A stretch of 22,751 bases of DNA from Saccoglossus kowalevskii (GCF_000003605.2 NW_003137825.1:637981-660731); one strand, 5' to 3'. Counted from the first letter of the stretch, positions 1 to 11,061 are shown. The notes: a model not told the origin generated them from the sequence alone. Program-made: numbers and translations.

Positions 1-217
1 GGGATAGACCAATTCAATAACTACCAGTACAGGGATAGACAAATTTAATAACCACCAGTACAGAGATAGGCCAATTCAATAACTACCAGTACTGGGATAG
101 GCCAATTCAATAACTACCAGTACAGGGATAGACCAATTCAATAACTACCAATACAGGGATAGGCAGAGTCAATAACTACCAGTACAGGGATAAGGCAATT
201 CAATAACTACCAATTCA
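1..217. repeat. 31-bp tandem array (seven monomers, cut by the left window edge)
   Basis: Seven consecutive monomers of 31 bp begin at 1, 32, 63, 94, 125, 156 and 187. Each has the form GGGATAGRCCAATTCAATAA followed by CTACCAGTACA, with few substitutions. The last unit decays after about 213. The array already runs at base 1, so its full length is unknown. The monomer is clearly related to the 32/33-bp monomers of the array at 11113-13180: both share the CCAAT core and the AACTACCAG segment in the same order and spacing. It is non-coding, a minisatellite or the edge of a satellite block. Confidence 0.95.
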
Positions 218-1683
218 TGACTTGACAAATTAACTGCCTTTCAAAAAGGGTAACAACCTGTAGTTGTTTGATAATATGGTAATTATAATCAGTACCTGCA
301 TCATCAGGACAACGTTAATGAACATAAAAATCAGTGTTCCTAATTTGAAAACTCTTTCCAGGTTGAATGCATGGTTCAGTAAACAGAAGAATTTCCTAAG
401 AATAGGACATTTTTATTTTGTATGAACTGAACTGAAAATGTCATCATCATAACCTCTGCACTGTAATCATTAATCACAGTCAGAAAAAACACACAATGTA
501 TACCACGCACATGATTTCACTGCAGTATACTGAGAAACAAATTATTTATACAGGTGTCAAAAATGTCCATGGATTCAAATCACCCTATCTTTTCATTGTG
601 TAGATCTGCTGAAGGAGAACAGACTTCAATACAATGGGAAGGGCAGCGTAGGTCATTTGGTATAATGAACAGTGAAAGTGCGGTTAAACGAATATTGCCT
701 TTCTCAAAATTGAGAATGAATTAAAAGCAAATTACATTTTACATCTGATCAACTAGTGTCCTTTTTGCAGCAATGTATCAAAGTTAGGAAGTTTGAATGA
801 AAATTTAATGAATTCATTTCTCTTTGTTTGTTTACAAAATACTGATGTTAAGCCAAGCAGAAATGCTAAAAAATTTATGTTTGTTTGGAATGTTTTACGA
901 AAACACTGCTGTACACACTGGGGAATTCATTCTTTCAAGGCCTGTTAATCCAATTACACAGACTTTATTTCTTATCAAAATAGTGCAAATTATCTAAACT
1001 CCACTGTGTGTATACAACCATCAGAGGTGAAACACAGTGGAGCCATGAATACAAAGTACAGGCATTAAAATGTGTGCAATTCAGTAAAACATCTTAGCTA
1101 TGTTACTTCAGCTAATTTAGCTAATTTTACCAATTTAAGATGTAGATAATTTAAAAGAAAGTATATTCTCAGTGAGATTGTTTTCACCACCAAACTTTTT
1201 GCCCAAATTTGTGCTTTTTTCCCTAAATTTTTCAATATTTATGGAAATGAACCCGAGTTTTGGAGCCAGCAGACAAAATTTGAGTCAATTTTCAGTTTCT
1301 ACTCAAAAACTATTTCAAAGTGTTTTTACGTGTAAATGTAAATGAGTATTTTTAATTGCAAGGTTTTATAGTCACTTCACTATGTACTTTACCAAAAAGT
1401 GGGAGGTGGTACTTCAATGTTTTAATATGCATGATGTAATGAGTTTCTCATGACCAGAAATACTTCAAGGTCATACATGTATCTTTAAAATTTATAATCC
1501 AATCATTGCAAGAATTTTTTCCAAATTTTGTTTAGTTTTCTTGCATATATGATAGAAATAAATAAACTCAAAACTTTGGATGCAGAAACTTTACAACATA
1601 TACTTCCTCGCCATTTCTTTTAATAGCCAGACACGCCTTTTAAGAAGCCCATATACTTATGTTTATCTTTTGTTTGCACACAG
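218..1683. other. AT-rich non-coding stretch, presumed intron or upstream region of the channel gene
   Basis: I see no coding region, RNA gene or tandem repeat here. The stretch ends in a good splice acceptor: the pyrimidine-rich run TTTATCTTTTGTTTGCACAC followed by AG at 1682-1683. The simplest reading is that the 3' part is an intron between an untranslated upstream exon and the exon carrying the Kir coding region. This gene structure is common in the Kir2 family. No donor inside the window can be chosen with confidence, so the first exon may lie outside it. Confidence 0.5.
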
Positions 1684-1816
1684 AATGTAAATTGCTGAAA
1701 AGACCTGCCTGACGCTAAGGCCATTCAAGAGGTATCAAGCCACAGTGTGAATTCTAGAAGTAAACAACCAACTGCCAAGTAAAAATCAACAGGTAGACGC
1801 CAAATACTTATCAAAG
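1684..1816 (+). other. 5' untranslated part of the Kir exon
   Basis: If the acceptor at 1682-1683 is used, the exon starts at 1684. It then contains 133 nt of leader before the ATG at 1817. The only upstream ATG is at 1685-1687 and is followed directly by TAA (1688-1690), a one-codon start-stop uORF. The frame of the channel is closed upstream by TGA at 1748-1750, which rules out an N-terminal extension within this exon. The splice site is inferred from sequence only. Confidence 0.5.
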
Positions 1817-3130
1817 ATGTACCGTCGTGGTTCAAGGAAAGAAAATGAGTTCCTTATTGAAATGGTGGATCCAATCACAGGGAAGAAGAGACGTCATAAG
1901 AGACTTGTTGAAAAAAATGGACACTGCAATATTCTCCATTTGTATTCTTCCTCACAAAACTTTCGCTTCCTGACTGATATATTTACTACATTGGTCGATA
2001 TAAAGTGGCGATACAATCTTACAATATTCACACTTGTGTATTTGATTGGATGGATTTTGTTTGGCGTATTTTGGTGGCTGATTGCATTACAGAATGGCGA
2101 CTTGGTTCCTGAACACATTAACGACGAAGAATGGAAACCCTGTGTGAGCAATGTCTACTCTTTTAAAACTGCCTTTTTATTTTCTGTTGAAACGCAGACA
2201 ACCATTGGTTATGGGTATCGTTCAATCACCGATGAATGTTGGATGGGTATTGTAGTAGTCGTTCTCCAATCAGTATTCAGCTGTGTTATCGATGCTGTGA
2301 TGATTGGATGCGTTTTTGCAAAAATTGCTAAACCAAAGCGACGAGCGCAGACTTTAGTGTTCAGCAAGAATGCCGTAATTGCTCAGCGAGACGGCAAACT
2401 TGTCTTGATGATGCAGCTCGCCGATATGCGACGCAGCAACTTATTTGAAGCACATATTAGAGCTAAATTTGTGAAACACCGCCGAACTGAAGAAGGTGAA
2501 CACATACCGTTATACCAGTATGATCTAAACGTGGGATACGAGTACGGTGTTGATCGCATTTTATTAGTTTGGCCGTTGGTGATAGAACATGTGATTGATT
2601 CAAGTAGTCCCCTATATGAAATGTCACCTGATGAAATTAAACACGCAGACTTTGAAATTCTAGTTATACTGGAAGGTATTGTTGCATCTACCGGTATGAC
2701 GACACAAAAACGAACATCGTATCTACCTGATGAGATCCTTTGGGGACATCGATTTCACGATCACCTCATAGAAATTCAAGAAACCTCGTACTGTGTCAAC
2801 TACACGCATCTACACACCACAGTGCCACATCGGACACCACTGTGCAGTGCAAAAAAACTTTACGAGAGTCTTGAGAAGCTTAAAAAGAGGAAGCATGAAC
2901 AGAGAAATGAAATCAACCAAAACCAGGCTCAAAAAGGAAATACAAGCAGCCATGACTCAAATCCTATGACCGATGCAAGTGAAATCATTGAAAATGAAAA
3001 TGAAGCTGATCTGAAAACTACTACGAGCAACGACTCAAATCCTACAACCGAAGCAAACTGTATCAAAGAAATAAATACAGATGGCAATGTGGAACTGGAC
3101 ATTAATCCAGAAAATGAACTCTTAGAATAA
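1817..3130 (+). CDS. Inward-rectifier potassium channel, Kir2/Irk type
   Basis: This is an intact 437-residue Kir subunit; four such subunits form a plasma-membrane K+ channel that sets resting potential. In order it has a cytoplasmic N-terminus (KNGHCN at 33-38), an amphipathic slide helix (about 53-64), M1 (about 66-92), the pore loop with filter TIGYGY at 129-134, M2 (about 142-168) and the cytoplasmic domain to about 345. Comparison with Kir2.1 shows that key residues are kept. C109 and C141 have the disulfide spacing, E125 and R135 match the pore salt bridge, and D159 sits at the rectification-controller position. E211, D246 and E286 match acidic residues of the cytoplasmic pore. K169, K172, K174, R175, R176 and R205 match PIP2-binding positions. 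These features predict strong, polyamine-dependent rectification. The extracellular turret is about four residues longer than in Kir2.1. The tail (about 350-437) is charged, low in complexity and internally repeated, with no obvious C-terminal PDZ ligand. The start has A at -3 and an in-frame stop upstream at 1748. Orthology to a particular vertebrate KCNJ gene cannot be assigned. Confidence 0.97.
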   Translation: MYRRGSRKENEFLIEMVDPITGKKRRHKRLVEKNGHCNILHLYSSSQNFRFLTDIFTTLVDIKWRYNLTIFTLVYLIGWILFGVFWWLIALQNGDLVPEHINDEEWKPCVSNVYSFKTAFLFSVETQTTIGYGYRSITDECWMGIVVVVLQSVFSCVIDAVMIGCVFAKIAKPKRRAQTLVFSKNAVIAQRDGKLVLMMQLADMRRSNLFEAHIRAKFVKHRRTEEGEHIPLYQYDLNVGYEYGVDRILLVWPLVIEHVIDSSSPLYEMSPDEIKHADFEILVILEGIVASTGMTTQKRTSYLPDEILWGHRFHDHLIEIQETSYCVNYTHLHTTVPHRTPLCSAKKLYESLEKLKKRKHEQRNEINQNQAQKGNTSSHDSNPMTDASEIIENENEADLKTTTSNDSNPTTEANCIKEINTDGNVELDINPENELLE

Positions 3131-3630
3131 TTTTTTTTAATATTCACTGTTAAAATAGAGGTAAGATATTTTTACTAATGTTTCCCTCTGTAGCTGGGTA
3201 CATTTAAGTAATACTGAAAAACACAATCATGTAAACTCAAAGGTGTCTAATAATTAATGACATTTTATTAGGACTTTAGTTAGGAGGAAAACGTCTCACC
3301 AAAAATTAAATATGTCTGGTGAAATTGTTACATCAGTTAGAAAGTATGAGACAATTAGGAACAAAGTATTTTGTTCCCCTAATAGTGAAGACAGTGTGTA
3401 CTCAAATGTTTATTATTTTTTATTTTTACTTTACATTCATGAATTTATTGTCATATATTTTTGTGAGACAATTTGTGTCATGAGAGAAAGAAATGAGACA
3501 ATTTTTTCCTGTCTCATTTTCTGGAGAGAACACTGGTACTGCAATGGCTTCAGTAAATGACAGAGTTGGGGTTATGGTTAAAAAATCAATAATTTGATGA
3601 TCCAGCATAAAATAAATGCAAGTTTTAGTT
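3131..3630 (+). other. Probable 3'UTR of the Kir gene
   Basis: After the TAA stop the sequence is AT-rich and non-coding. The first convincing polyadenylation signal is AATAAA at 3611-3616, followed within about 20 bases by a GT-rich stretch (TTTATGTGTGCTTTT), the usual arrangement for cleavage. The predicted UTR has two inverted repeats: arms 3354-3365 and 3369-3383, and arms 3485-3500 and 3510-3522. The octamer GAGACAAT occurs three times, near 3348, 3465 and 3494. The end point is an inference. Confidence 0.5.
3611..3616 (+). terminator. Candidate polyadenylation signal for the Kir transcript
   Basis: A canonical AATAAA hexamer lies 480 bases after the stop codon, with a T/GT-rich element at about 3622-3642. 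Other AATAAA hexamers are frequent in this AT-rich DNA, so position and the downstream GT-rich element are the only support. Confidence 0.45.
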
Positions 3631-4729
3631 TATGTGTGCTTTTATTAAATGACATCACAAAACATTATGACATCATCATATTAATTATTTATTATGTCAT
3701 TCCATTTATTCAGACAAACAAGAAGTTCAACATTTTTTTGGTGACAAATGTTTTTTTTTATTAGCATGGAATAATTTGTGATGTCAAACTAACAGTAATT
3801 GCTGCATTCATGGGTTTCTGCATCATGTGATATTTTTGTCTGAGTAAGTTATCAAAGTCGCCATTTTAATGATTCTAGTTCATGCTAGTTGTAATATAAC
3901 CACTAAAACTTCCAAACAATCGATTTGGCAGGTAAATATTTAAATTGAAAAACTTGTGTGAGTCTGTTGTAGCAAATGTGGACATGTGCAGGCTGGTCAT
4001 CAAGCGAACCGTTAATAACTTCAAATAAATTGTGACAACCGTAAATCAAAAACCTGTAAATGGTCTATTCATCACCAACTAAATCAAACAGAGTGGTCGT
4101 TGTAAGTGCCATTATGCATGCAAATCTGTAGGCGCACGAAAGCCAAATGTTTTGAAATACAAAACTGTTGTAATCGCTGTCAACTTTCATTACATATTAA
4201 AGCAGTTACATAAGCACGTTTACTTCAAATACAATCAGTGGTACAAACTAGAAATTTCAACTAATTAGAAAAGTGTCATGATGCTGACAATTGTGAGTCT
4301 AATCACTTGACACAACAAATTAAACTTACAAGATTTCAGCTGAGAGTGTTGGTCTTTAAGCTGTATCAGTTACTGGAAATCTTAATTTGTTGAGATAGAC
4401 AAAAAAATTGCTAACTTATATTCAAACAAGTATTAGCAGAAATATACATAAAGCCCAACAATATAAAAACTAACTATACTTTACAATTTATAATAGCTTT
4501 TGTAATAACTTTCAATTCAGAAGTAATTCAGGGATGGGTCTGCTTGTTAATTGATTCAAATGTATATGATGATATGGTACCTGGTAATTACCATACCTGT
4601 ACATTGAAGCCCAGAGGCAATCTTAGAGTGTTATAATTGTTGTGTCACACATTCCAATTATACCCATGTTGTATAATTATATTACATGGGAGACGGATTG
4701 ATGACTCTAGCAGTTTAATGAAAATCAAG

Positions 4730-4830
4730 CGGCGGCTTGACATTTTGCATGGAGGGCCAAGATCTGCTCATCACCCCTCGCACAGAAGGCTCAAGCTTAC
4801 TGGGGAGATCCAGAGGCATGCTCCCCCCTT
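4730..4830. repeat. Possible dispersed-repeat fragment (GC-richer patch)
   Basis: About 100 bases here are much richer in G and C than the surroundings. They include GGGGAGATCCAGAGGCATGC and a following CCCCCC run. C-rich stretches attached to a GCATGC core are a recurring feature of marine-invertebrate interspersed repeats, so I read this as a repeat fragment. A short open frame crosses it but has no recognisable product. No ends or target-site duplications are visible. Confidence 0.25.
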
Positions 4831-5566
4831 TAAACATTTTTAAATATAGACCTTCCATTTTGAGGGGAACATTTTGCTGACTAATTTCTACAAGAAATTT
4901 ATTTTTTGAGTGAATCTGTAAAAATAAAATCCAGTTAAAATAGGTTATTATGAGAAATACCCCCAAATTGGTGATGTTTATCACATCATCACCAAGTTGA
5001 TGTAATTTTTCCCCAATGATTTTGGTATGTACGTGGTGCCTAGTTGGCGATGATATTGTTCCAGCTAAAACAATGTAATATAATTAAATAATGGATTGAA
5101 GATAAACATCTATTCTGGTGTAAAGTTTACAGCTTAATTATAATTTGTAAATCCTGCATTCTATCAAAGGGGCATTTAATTTCCATCACCTCTATAACTA
5201 CATCTGTGTACAGTGTTCAGTTTTTGTTGAAACAGTGCACAAATACAACTCGTGTTATTGGCTATTTCTAGCATGGTACGTGTTCCCTAACGTTGGCAGA
5301 ACAACCTGAACACGATTTTGATAGTCAATAGGTCGGATGTTGTGGCAATGTAGTGCGTTTTGAATAAATTATCAGCAACTATAATTTCAAACTTAGACAA
5401 AATACTGTAGTTGTGAAGATCTCATTTGGAAGTCAGCACGACTTTGCTGAAATTGTGTTTTATTCTAATTATGGAACAGCGAACACTTCTCTAACATGAA
5501 AATTTAACAGATTACCGGCTGCTCAGTTATTGGAAGCACATGTATTGTTTTAGAAGCGCTATAATA

Positions 5567-5587
5567 CTATCCTATTTAAAATAGGAT
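5567..5587. repeat. Perfect 10-bp inverted repeat (one-base centre)
   Basis: The arms TATCCTATTT and AAATAGGATA are exact reverse complements around a single A. The repeat is followed at once by the palindromic motif TACCGGTA. It could form a small cruciform or be the core of a decayed inverted-repeat element. No function is implied. Confidence 0.6.
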
Positions 5588-8352
5588 ATACCGGTACTAT
5601 AAAAAGTATTCGTTAGTTTATTTACTTTAATAATAGTGAAAAAATCATTTCATATTGAAATTTTATACTCAGAATGCACATTTGGATTGCAAAGCTTATT
5701 ACCGGTAGCAACTGAATTGTAACAATAAATCAGTAATCTGGAATTTTTAAGACATTTAACACAATTAAGAATCACATCATGACATAGCAAAGGACAGCAA
5801 TGAAGATTAAACACTGGATTTGATGACAGAAAAAACAATTTGGTACGTGGGAATTTATTTTTCACAGAGTCATATGTAATATATATTTTTACTTGTCATT
5901 TTTTCTCATTATATACAGTAACATTGTTTTTTTTTTATAACACAAATATGTATGCTTTATCAGTGTTTTCTTGAGTGTACTCTAGGATTGTACATGGAAG
6001 TTTATTTGTGTAATTGGACTATTTTGTGGCACATTTGATAGCATGAATATGCAAGAATTACAGGAAATATATGCCTAACATTCACATTTCAACAATTTCC
6101 AGTGCATCTGAATTGCTTCTGATTGCCTGATTTTCATTTGCTGATGTTTTTAATCAGGTTCCAAAGCTCATGGAATAAAAAAGTTTCATCAATATTACAG
6201 ATTACTGTAGGCTCTCCCAATAAATTGAAACAAAGGCAAAAAAAAATTTGAAATTCTCAAATATGACCTGCAATTCATACATTTTGATTCCATAAAATAA
6301 TACACACATGAAAGTATAACATCAGCTTTTAACCAAAAGCAGTTTCTCACTAGGCAATTCTCGAGGCAATTAAAACTTTTTTTCATGTAACATTACAACC
6401 CATTTTGGTGATGCAATTATGTTATATGAGCAAGGCAACTGATGAGGCAACAAATGCAATAGTGTGTTGCCATATGAACTGCCTCCTCAAGTAAATGGGC
6501 CATTATAGAGACAGCTACCATCATAAATGAAAAGCCTTTTCTATCTTCATGTAAATTGTGTACAATTGTTGTTCAATCAAATGCAAGTGATGACAGTGCC
6601 TATATATTAAAGCGGAGGGGTCATCACATGTGCATGCACATTTTCAAGCTTTTTCTCCTCTGACCACTATCCCTTCTCAAAAGTAGACTTGTATACACAT
6701 CTAATACGGCAGAAAATAATTTCATATTGCAAGATATAAACATTAGTTAGCAAAAAAATCACAATCCCTTTAAAATGAAGGAATGTTTTTTTTTCTTCCC
6801 AGTTCAAAGATCTACTAGGGCGAGAAAAAAATGAAATTGTTTGAAAACCATTTTTTTCATTATCTGACAATGCCTGCGAACGAATTACAGCCCTTTTATT
6901 CATGAATTTTTGCTCAAAATATTTCCATGTTCATCCAGGTGGTGCATACTAACTGCCAGATTATATGGACTATTTATTGGCAATCGAACTGTCTGGTATT
7001 TTGGTTTTAGAATTGACACACTTGTTTACAGACATTAGCAGATTTGTATTTCCATTAAAGGAACATTAACATGACTTTATAAGTATGTAGTGATATACTA
7101 GTACACAGATTTTATGAATGTACAAACTAACATTACTCACTTACTTATGCATTCATGTAGGCTATACTGAGAGGAATAAATAAAGTTAGAAACAAAGCAT
7201 GAACCAGTTGTGGTGTCTTATTTTATTGTATGTGTTCTGAAGAGATTTTTGTATGCTGGCATGAACAGTATTTACTTTTTAAAGTGCACCACTGATAGAA
7301 ATGAAATATATTGAATTTATTATATACTGGATTATTAAAATAGAACTAAATATTAAAATATATGTATGTTAGTAGCCTATTCTTATTGTTTTATGATGTA
7401 GCACAACAGTGATTATAGTTCCATGGTTATATAAGGAATAATGTTCTTGTGTGTCTACAGAACTGTATTTTGGGAAAATTGACTCAATGCTATTAAAAAA
7501 TATTATTAAAAAATTATCAATTTGATAAAACAATTTTAACACAGTGTTGAAGTAAAATAGCATTAAAACTTTTCAAAGTATTCCTATCACAAAATGTATT
7601 TTTTTCACTTTATGTCACCAGTCTTAAATATGATTTATCATCCCTCAAGTATGTGACAATCATGATTGAAAATATTATGGTTCAATAACTGTATGACATC
7701 TCCAGCATTAAAACAATAGTAAAAGTGTTTTTATACTGACTGAAGGTATAATTGACAATGAAATGGATGCATTCTAGATATTTCCATTCATAAGAAGACA
7801 TCTACCTTAATGCAGTGAATTGTTAATGCATGAACATATGGATCTGAAACATGAGAAAACTTCATTTACTTTAAAATACAGTTTTTCTCTTTAATTACTT
7901 TCATCTATATTATATAGTTTTGGGGTCAAAATGCACTGAATAGCATTTAAGGTGTTGAAATAAAAAAAAAAAATTGACCCCAGAATTTCAACCAAAAATA
8001 TAAAACAAAATAAACACTGTAATTTTATGAGACAAACTGTGTGAATAATGTAGCTGATTATAATGGCGACGAGAGATCCAGGAAAACAAAGTGTAGCAAA
8101 TTGAACCATATATTACCAAACCTATTGGGTGGGAAAGTCTTTTAAGTAAGGCGGGTATTTTTTTCACCTTTTGACCTTAAATGTTATTCTTATAGTTTGT
8201 AAACAGCATGACCACACACAAACAATCGCACCCTTCTTTGCAGAAACCAATCTTTTACTTCTCAACAGAGGCAGACAGAAGTGATTATGCTAATGTCCAA
8301 CTGTAAGGAGTCTGACCTCAGACATGCATTTGTCTACCTTTACAAGGTATAC

Positions 8353-8368
8353 TGACCTTTGACCTTGA
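8353..8368. promoter_or_regulatory. Sequence match to a DR1 nuclear-receptor site overlapping an ERR/SF-1 half-site
   Basis: TGACCT at 8353-8358, one spacer base and TGACCT at 8360-8365 form an exact DR1 direct repeat. This is the arrangement bound by HNF4, RXR heterodimers and COUP-TF. The second half extends to TGACCTTGA (8360-8368), the reverse complement of TCAAGGTCA, the ERR/SF-1 monomer site. It lies about 5.2 kb downstream of the channel stop codon. Motif match only; many invertebrate repeats carry TGACCT strings, so it may be incidental. Confidence 0.3.
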
Positions 8369-8750
8369 AGGGAGATTCACCACTAGCACACCCACAGCTT
8401 TTCTTTTTGAATTTTGGTGCAATATTTTACAGTATTTTTAGTGATTTTTTTTTTGTTAATTTTGGATACAATTTCCCAATGGCTGCAAATTATGCAGGTT
8501 TATTTTATAAAATGTGACAAAAGTGGACAGTCGCATAAATAAAATACTAGTTTAATTTAGTAATATTGAATATTTGAAAGACAATTACAAATTCTTTGTC
8601 AATAAATTCTTTTTAAAACAACTTTTGACTTTTTTCTTTTGACAAAAACAGAATGACATATTAATGCCCCCCCCCCCCTCAGCAACTTTTTTTAATTTCC
8701 TCGAGTATTGATTTTAATGTAGTGATATCGTTTTAGTACACAGCTGTATT

Positions 8751-9168
8751 TGGCCATTGAGGGCATACTTTTATTGAACAGCCGTGTAAAGGATACTTTT
8801 ATTGAGTAGCCATAGAGGGCATACTTTTATTGAGTAGCCATAGAGAGCATAATTTTATTGAGTAGCCATAGAGGGCATACTTTTATTAAGTAGCCGGGGA
8901 AAGGATACTTTTATTGAGTAGCCATAGAGGGCATACTTTTATTGAGTAGCCATAGAGAGCATAATTTTATTGAGTAGCCATAAGAGAGCATACTTTTATT
9001 GAGTTTCCATAGAGAGCATGCTTTTATTGAGTAGCCATAGAGGGTATACTTTTATTGAGTAGCCATAGGGGGCATACTTTTATTGAATAGCCATAGAGGG
9101 CATACTTTTATTGAGTAGCCATTGAAAGCATACTTTTATTGAGTTGCCATCGAGGGCATACATTTATT
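8751..9168. repeat. 28-bp tandem array, about 15 monomers
   Basis: Monomers of 28 bp have the form GAGTAGCCATAGAGGGCATA followed by CTTTTATT. They start at 8776, 8804, 8832, 8860, 8888, 8916, 8944, 8972 (29 bp), 9001, 9029, 9057, 9085, 9113 and 9141, with a partial unit at 8751. Variants recur every four units: the AAAGGATAC type at 8776 and 8888, and the GAGCATAA type at 8832 and 8944. This gives a 112-bp higher-order period in the left half. It has no similarity to the other two arrays and has no spacers, so it is not a CRISPR. Confidence 0.95.
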
Positions 9169-10914
9169 AAAAAATGCAAACCAAATTGGTAGAAAGGAGT
9201 ATATGATTTCACTGATATGTGTTGAATGGAAACACAATTTCCTGGGAGGTGGTGGCATTTTTATCCTAAAAATCCCAGGACGAAGCTATCTTACCCATGT
9301 ATTGCAACAGTTCCATGAGACATCCCACCTGTACACAATGATTAATTAGCAATGTAAATTTACCTATATGGCCTGAGGCTGTTAAATTGTACTCAGCTGA
9401 ACATAACTTACCTTCATCAACCGCTAGATTCCTGATGCTTAACTACCGACAAATGTGATGTAATTTTTAAGCAGTTTTTAGAAGGTCAAGAAATGAGTGT
9501 GTGAAGGTACAAAAAGTGACAGCTATTGTAGAAGAACTATATAAGACAGCTGTGAAACATGAACTACCAAATTGAAAAGGATTATTTTCAGAGATAGTTC
9601 AAAGTTTATGGCACTTTCAAGGTGATTTTTTACGCTAAAAGTTGAAACACGGATGAGTGGTGTGCTGCGATTCTGTACATTTAGAGCTTTCTTTCTCCAT
9701 TAAAATCGGTTCTACCTTTGGTTTGTTGACATTGCATCATGCACATTATATAACAAATCAAGAATTGACCAATTTTGGAAGTTTTAATTTTAAATTTCAC
9801 CCCTTTTGATCAAAATTCAGTCAAATTGGTTTTGTGAAGGGAAAACATACAGCACCTTATTTTGACATATTTAAATTAATAATGTGTCATGTGACTCAAT
9901 TACACCCACTTTTGTATGGAACAAATCAGAGGAAACCAAGTTTTTTCAAACTTTATAGTACTGACACAGTAGAAGTATGTATCACAATTAAGGTTTCTGA
10001 CAACGTTCACTGCAGATGATCATGAGCAGTTAATTGTCATTTCTTTGGGAGTTGACAAGTTCAAAACAATTAACTGTCATTACATGACAACCACCATGCT
10101 GAAGATAAAGAAAGACCTTTTGATATTAGTGGTTCAGGGAACTACATATATGCATATACCAAAAAAGTATGTTTTTTTTTGCTAAAGGAGAATGCATCAG
10201 GTCACATTAGTAGAAAACCAGCAATACTATAAAAGGGTATGCATATGACATCACTGAAAACAGATATTCTATACAAAGTTGACATCTTAGACACACACGT
10301 CAATAAAATACAGGTGAGTCAGTTCACATGTGTATTTGTATGGTTTATTGTTTGTCTGACCAAGATAGTTTCTATAACAACCTTTGATTTCAGTCAGGCA
10401 AAGTCCAACTGTAACATATGAAAAATGATATGACAAACTTAACATGTAAAAACTTTTTTCAAAACATCTATGTTCAATTAATTCAAAAAGACGCCGCATT
10501 GAATATTTTGTTTCTTATCATTTGCACACCAAATACTCCCTAAAATGTTATCTCAAAAAAATCAATAAGCATAACAAGATTGAGTACACTTACTGCATGT
10601 TCTCTATTAGTAGCATATGTGTGTTTTAGCCAAATTAAATCTCATACAGATCCAGCATGGAATACAAACGCTGTATGCACTATTTTATTCATGTAATTTT
10701 TCAGAAAGAAAATGTTAGTTTTCCTATACATGTATAGGTAATATGCATTCCACGTAAAGATACAATCAGGGGTACATACGGTAGTAAATTCACTATCAAT
10801 GTGAATTTTGCATTTAATGTGCAGTTGTCAGTCAAGTTTAAATTGTAGAAAACACGATCATGTAATTTGATTACACTTATATGCAGTATTAGGCCAAAAA
10901 AAATGACAACTTAT
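9169..10914. other. Non-coding DNA between the 28-bp array and the inverted-repeat element
   Basis: This stretch is AT-rich with no supportable gene. Short open frames near 9834-10019 and 10239-10499 have no recognisable domains and are of a length expected by chance. I see no repeat or RNA gene. Confidence 0.6.
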
Positions 10915-11061
10915 GTTGCCCTCAAGTTGGAAAACTTAAAAATTGGGTCGATTGGTTGCATTTTTTTTTTTAAACTTGTGAAAAATAAGTCAATAGCCCA
11001 GGTATATGGGAAAAAACGCGACCCGATATTTCATATTTTTCGGTCAGTCGCTGAGGGCAAC
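10915..11061. mobile_element. Short inverted-repeat (MITE-like) element beside the large array
   Basis: GTTGCCCTCA at 10915-10924 is matched by its exact reverse complement TGAGGGCAAC at 11052-11061. A second inner pair lies at about 10944-10953 (TTGGGTCGAT) and 11018-11027 (GCGACCCGAT). The 147-bp unit therefore folds on itself around an AT-rich centre. It has no coding capacity, so it is best read as a non-autonomous DNA element or a foldback repeat. I see no clear target-site duplication. Its right end is about 50 bp from the first monomer of the 11113-13180 array. Confidence 0.6.

Larger units (their letters stand above)
3631..8750. other. AT-rich intergenic DNA without a recognisable gene
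   Basis: I see no supported coding region over this 5.1 kb; open frames are all under about 90 codons and resemble no protein I know. Points of note are a GC-richer patch at 4730-4830, a 10-bp-arm inverted repeat at 5567-5587, a nuclear-receptor-type motif at 8353-8368 and a run of 12 C at 8667-8678. The rest is unstructured to my eye, with many A/T homopolymer runs. Confidence 0.6.

Noticed and set aside
1894-3147. Minus-strand open frames opposite the channel gene
   Set aside because: They are antisense shadows of a long, well-supported coding region.
8751-9168. 28-bp regular repeats resembling a CRISPR array
   Set aside because: Monomers abut directly with no unique spacers, the host is an animal and no cas genes are present.
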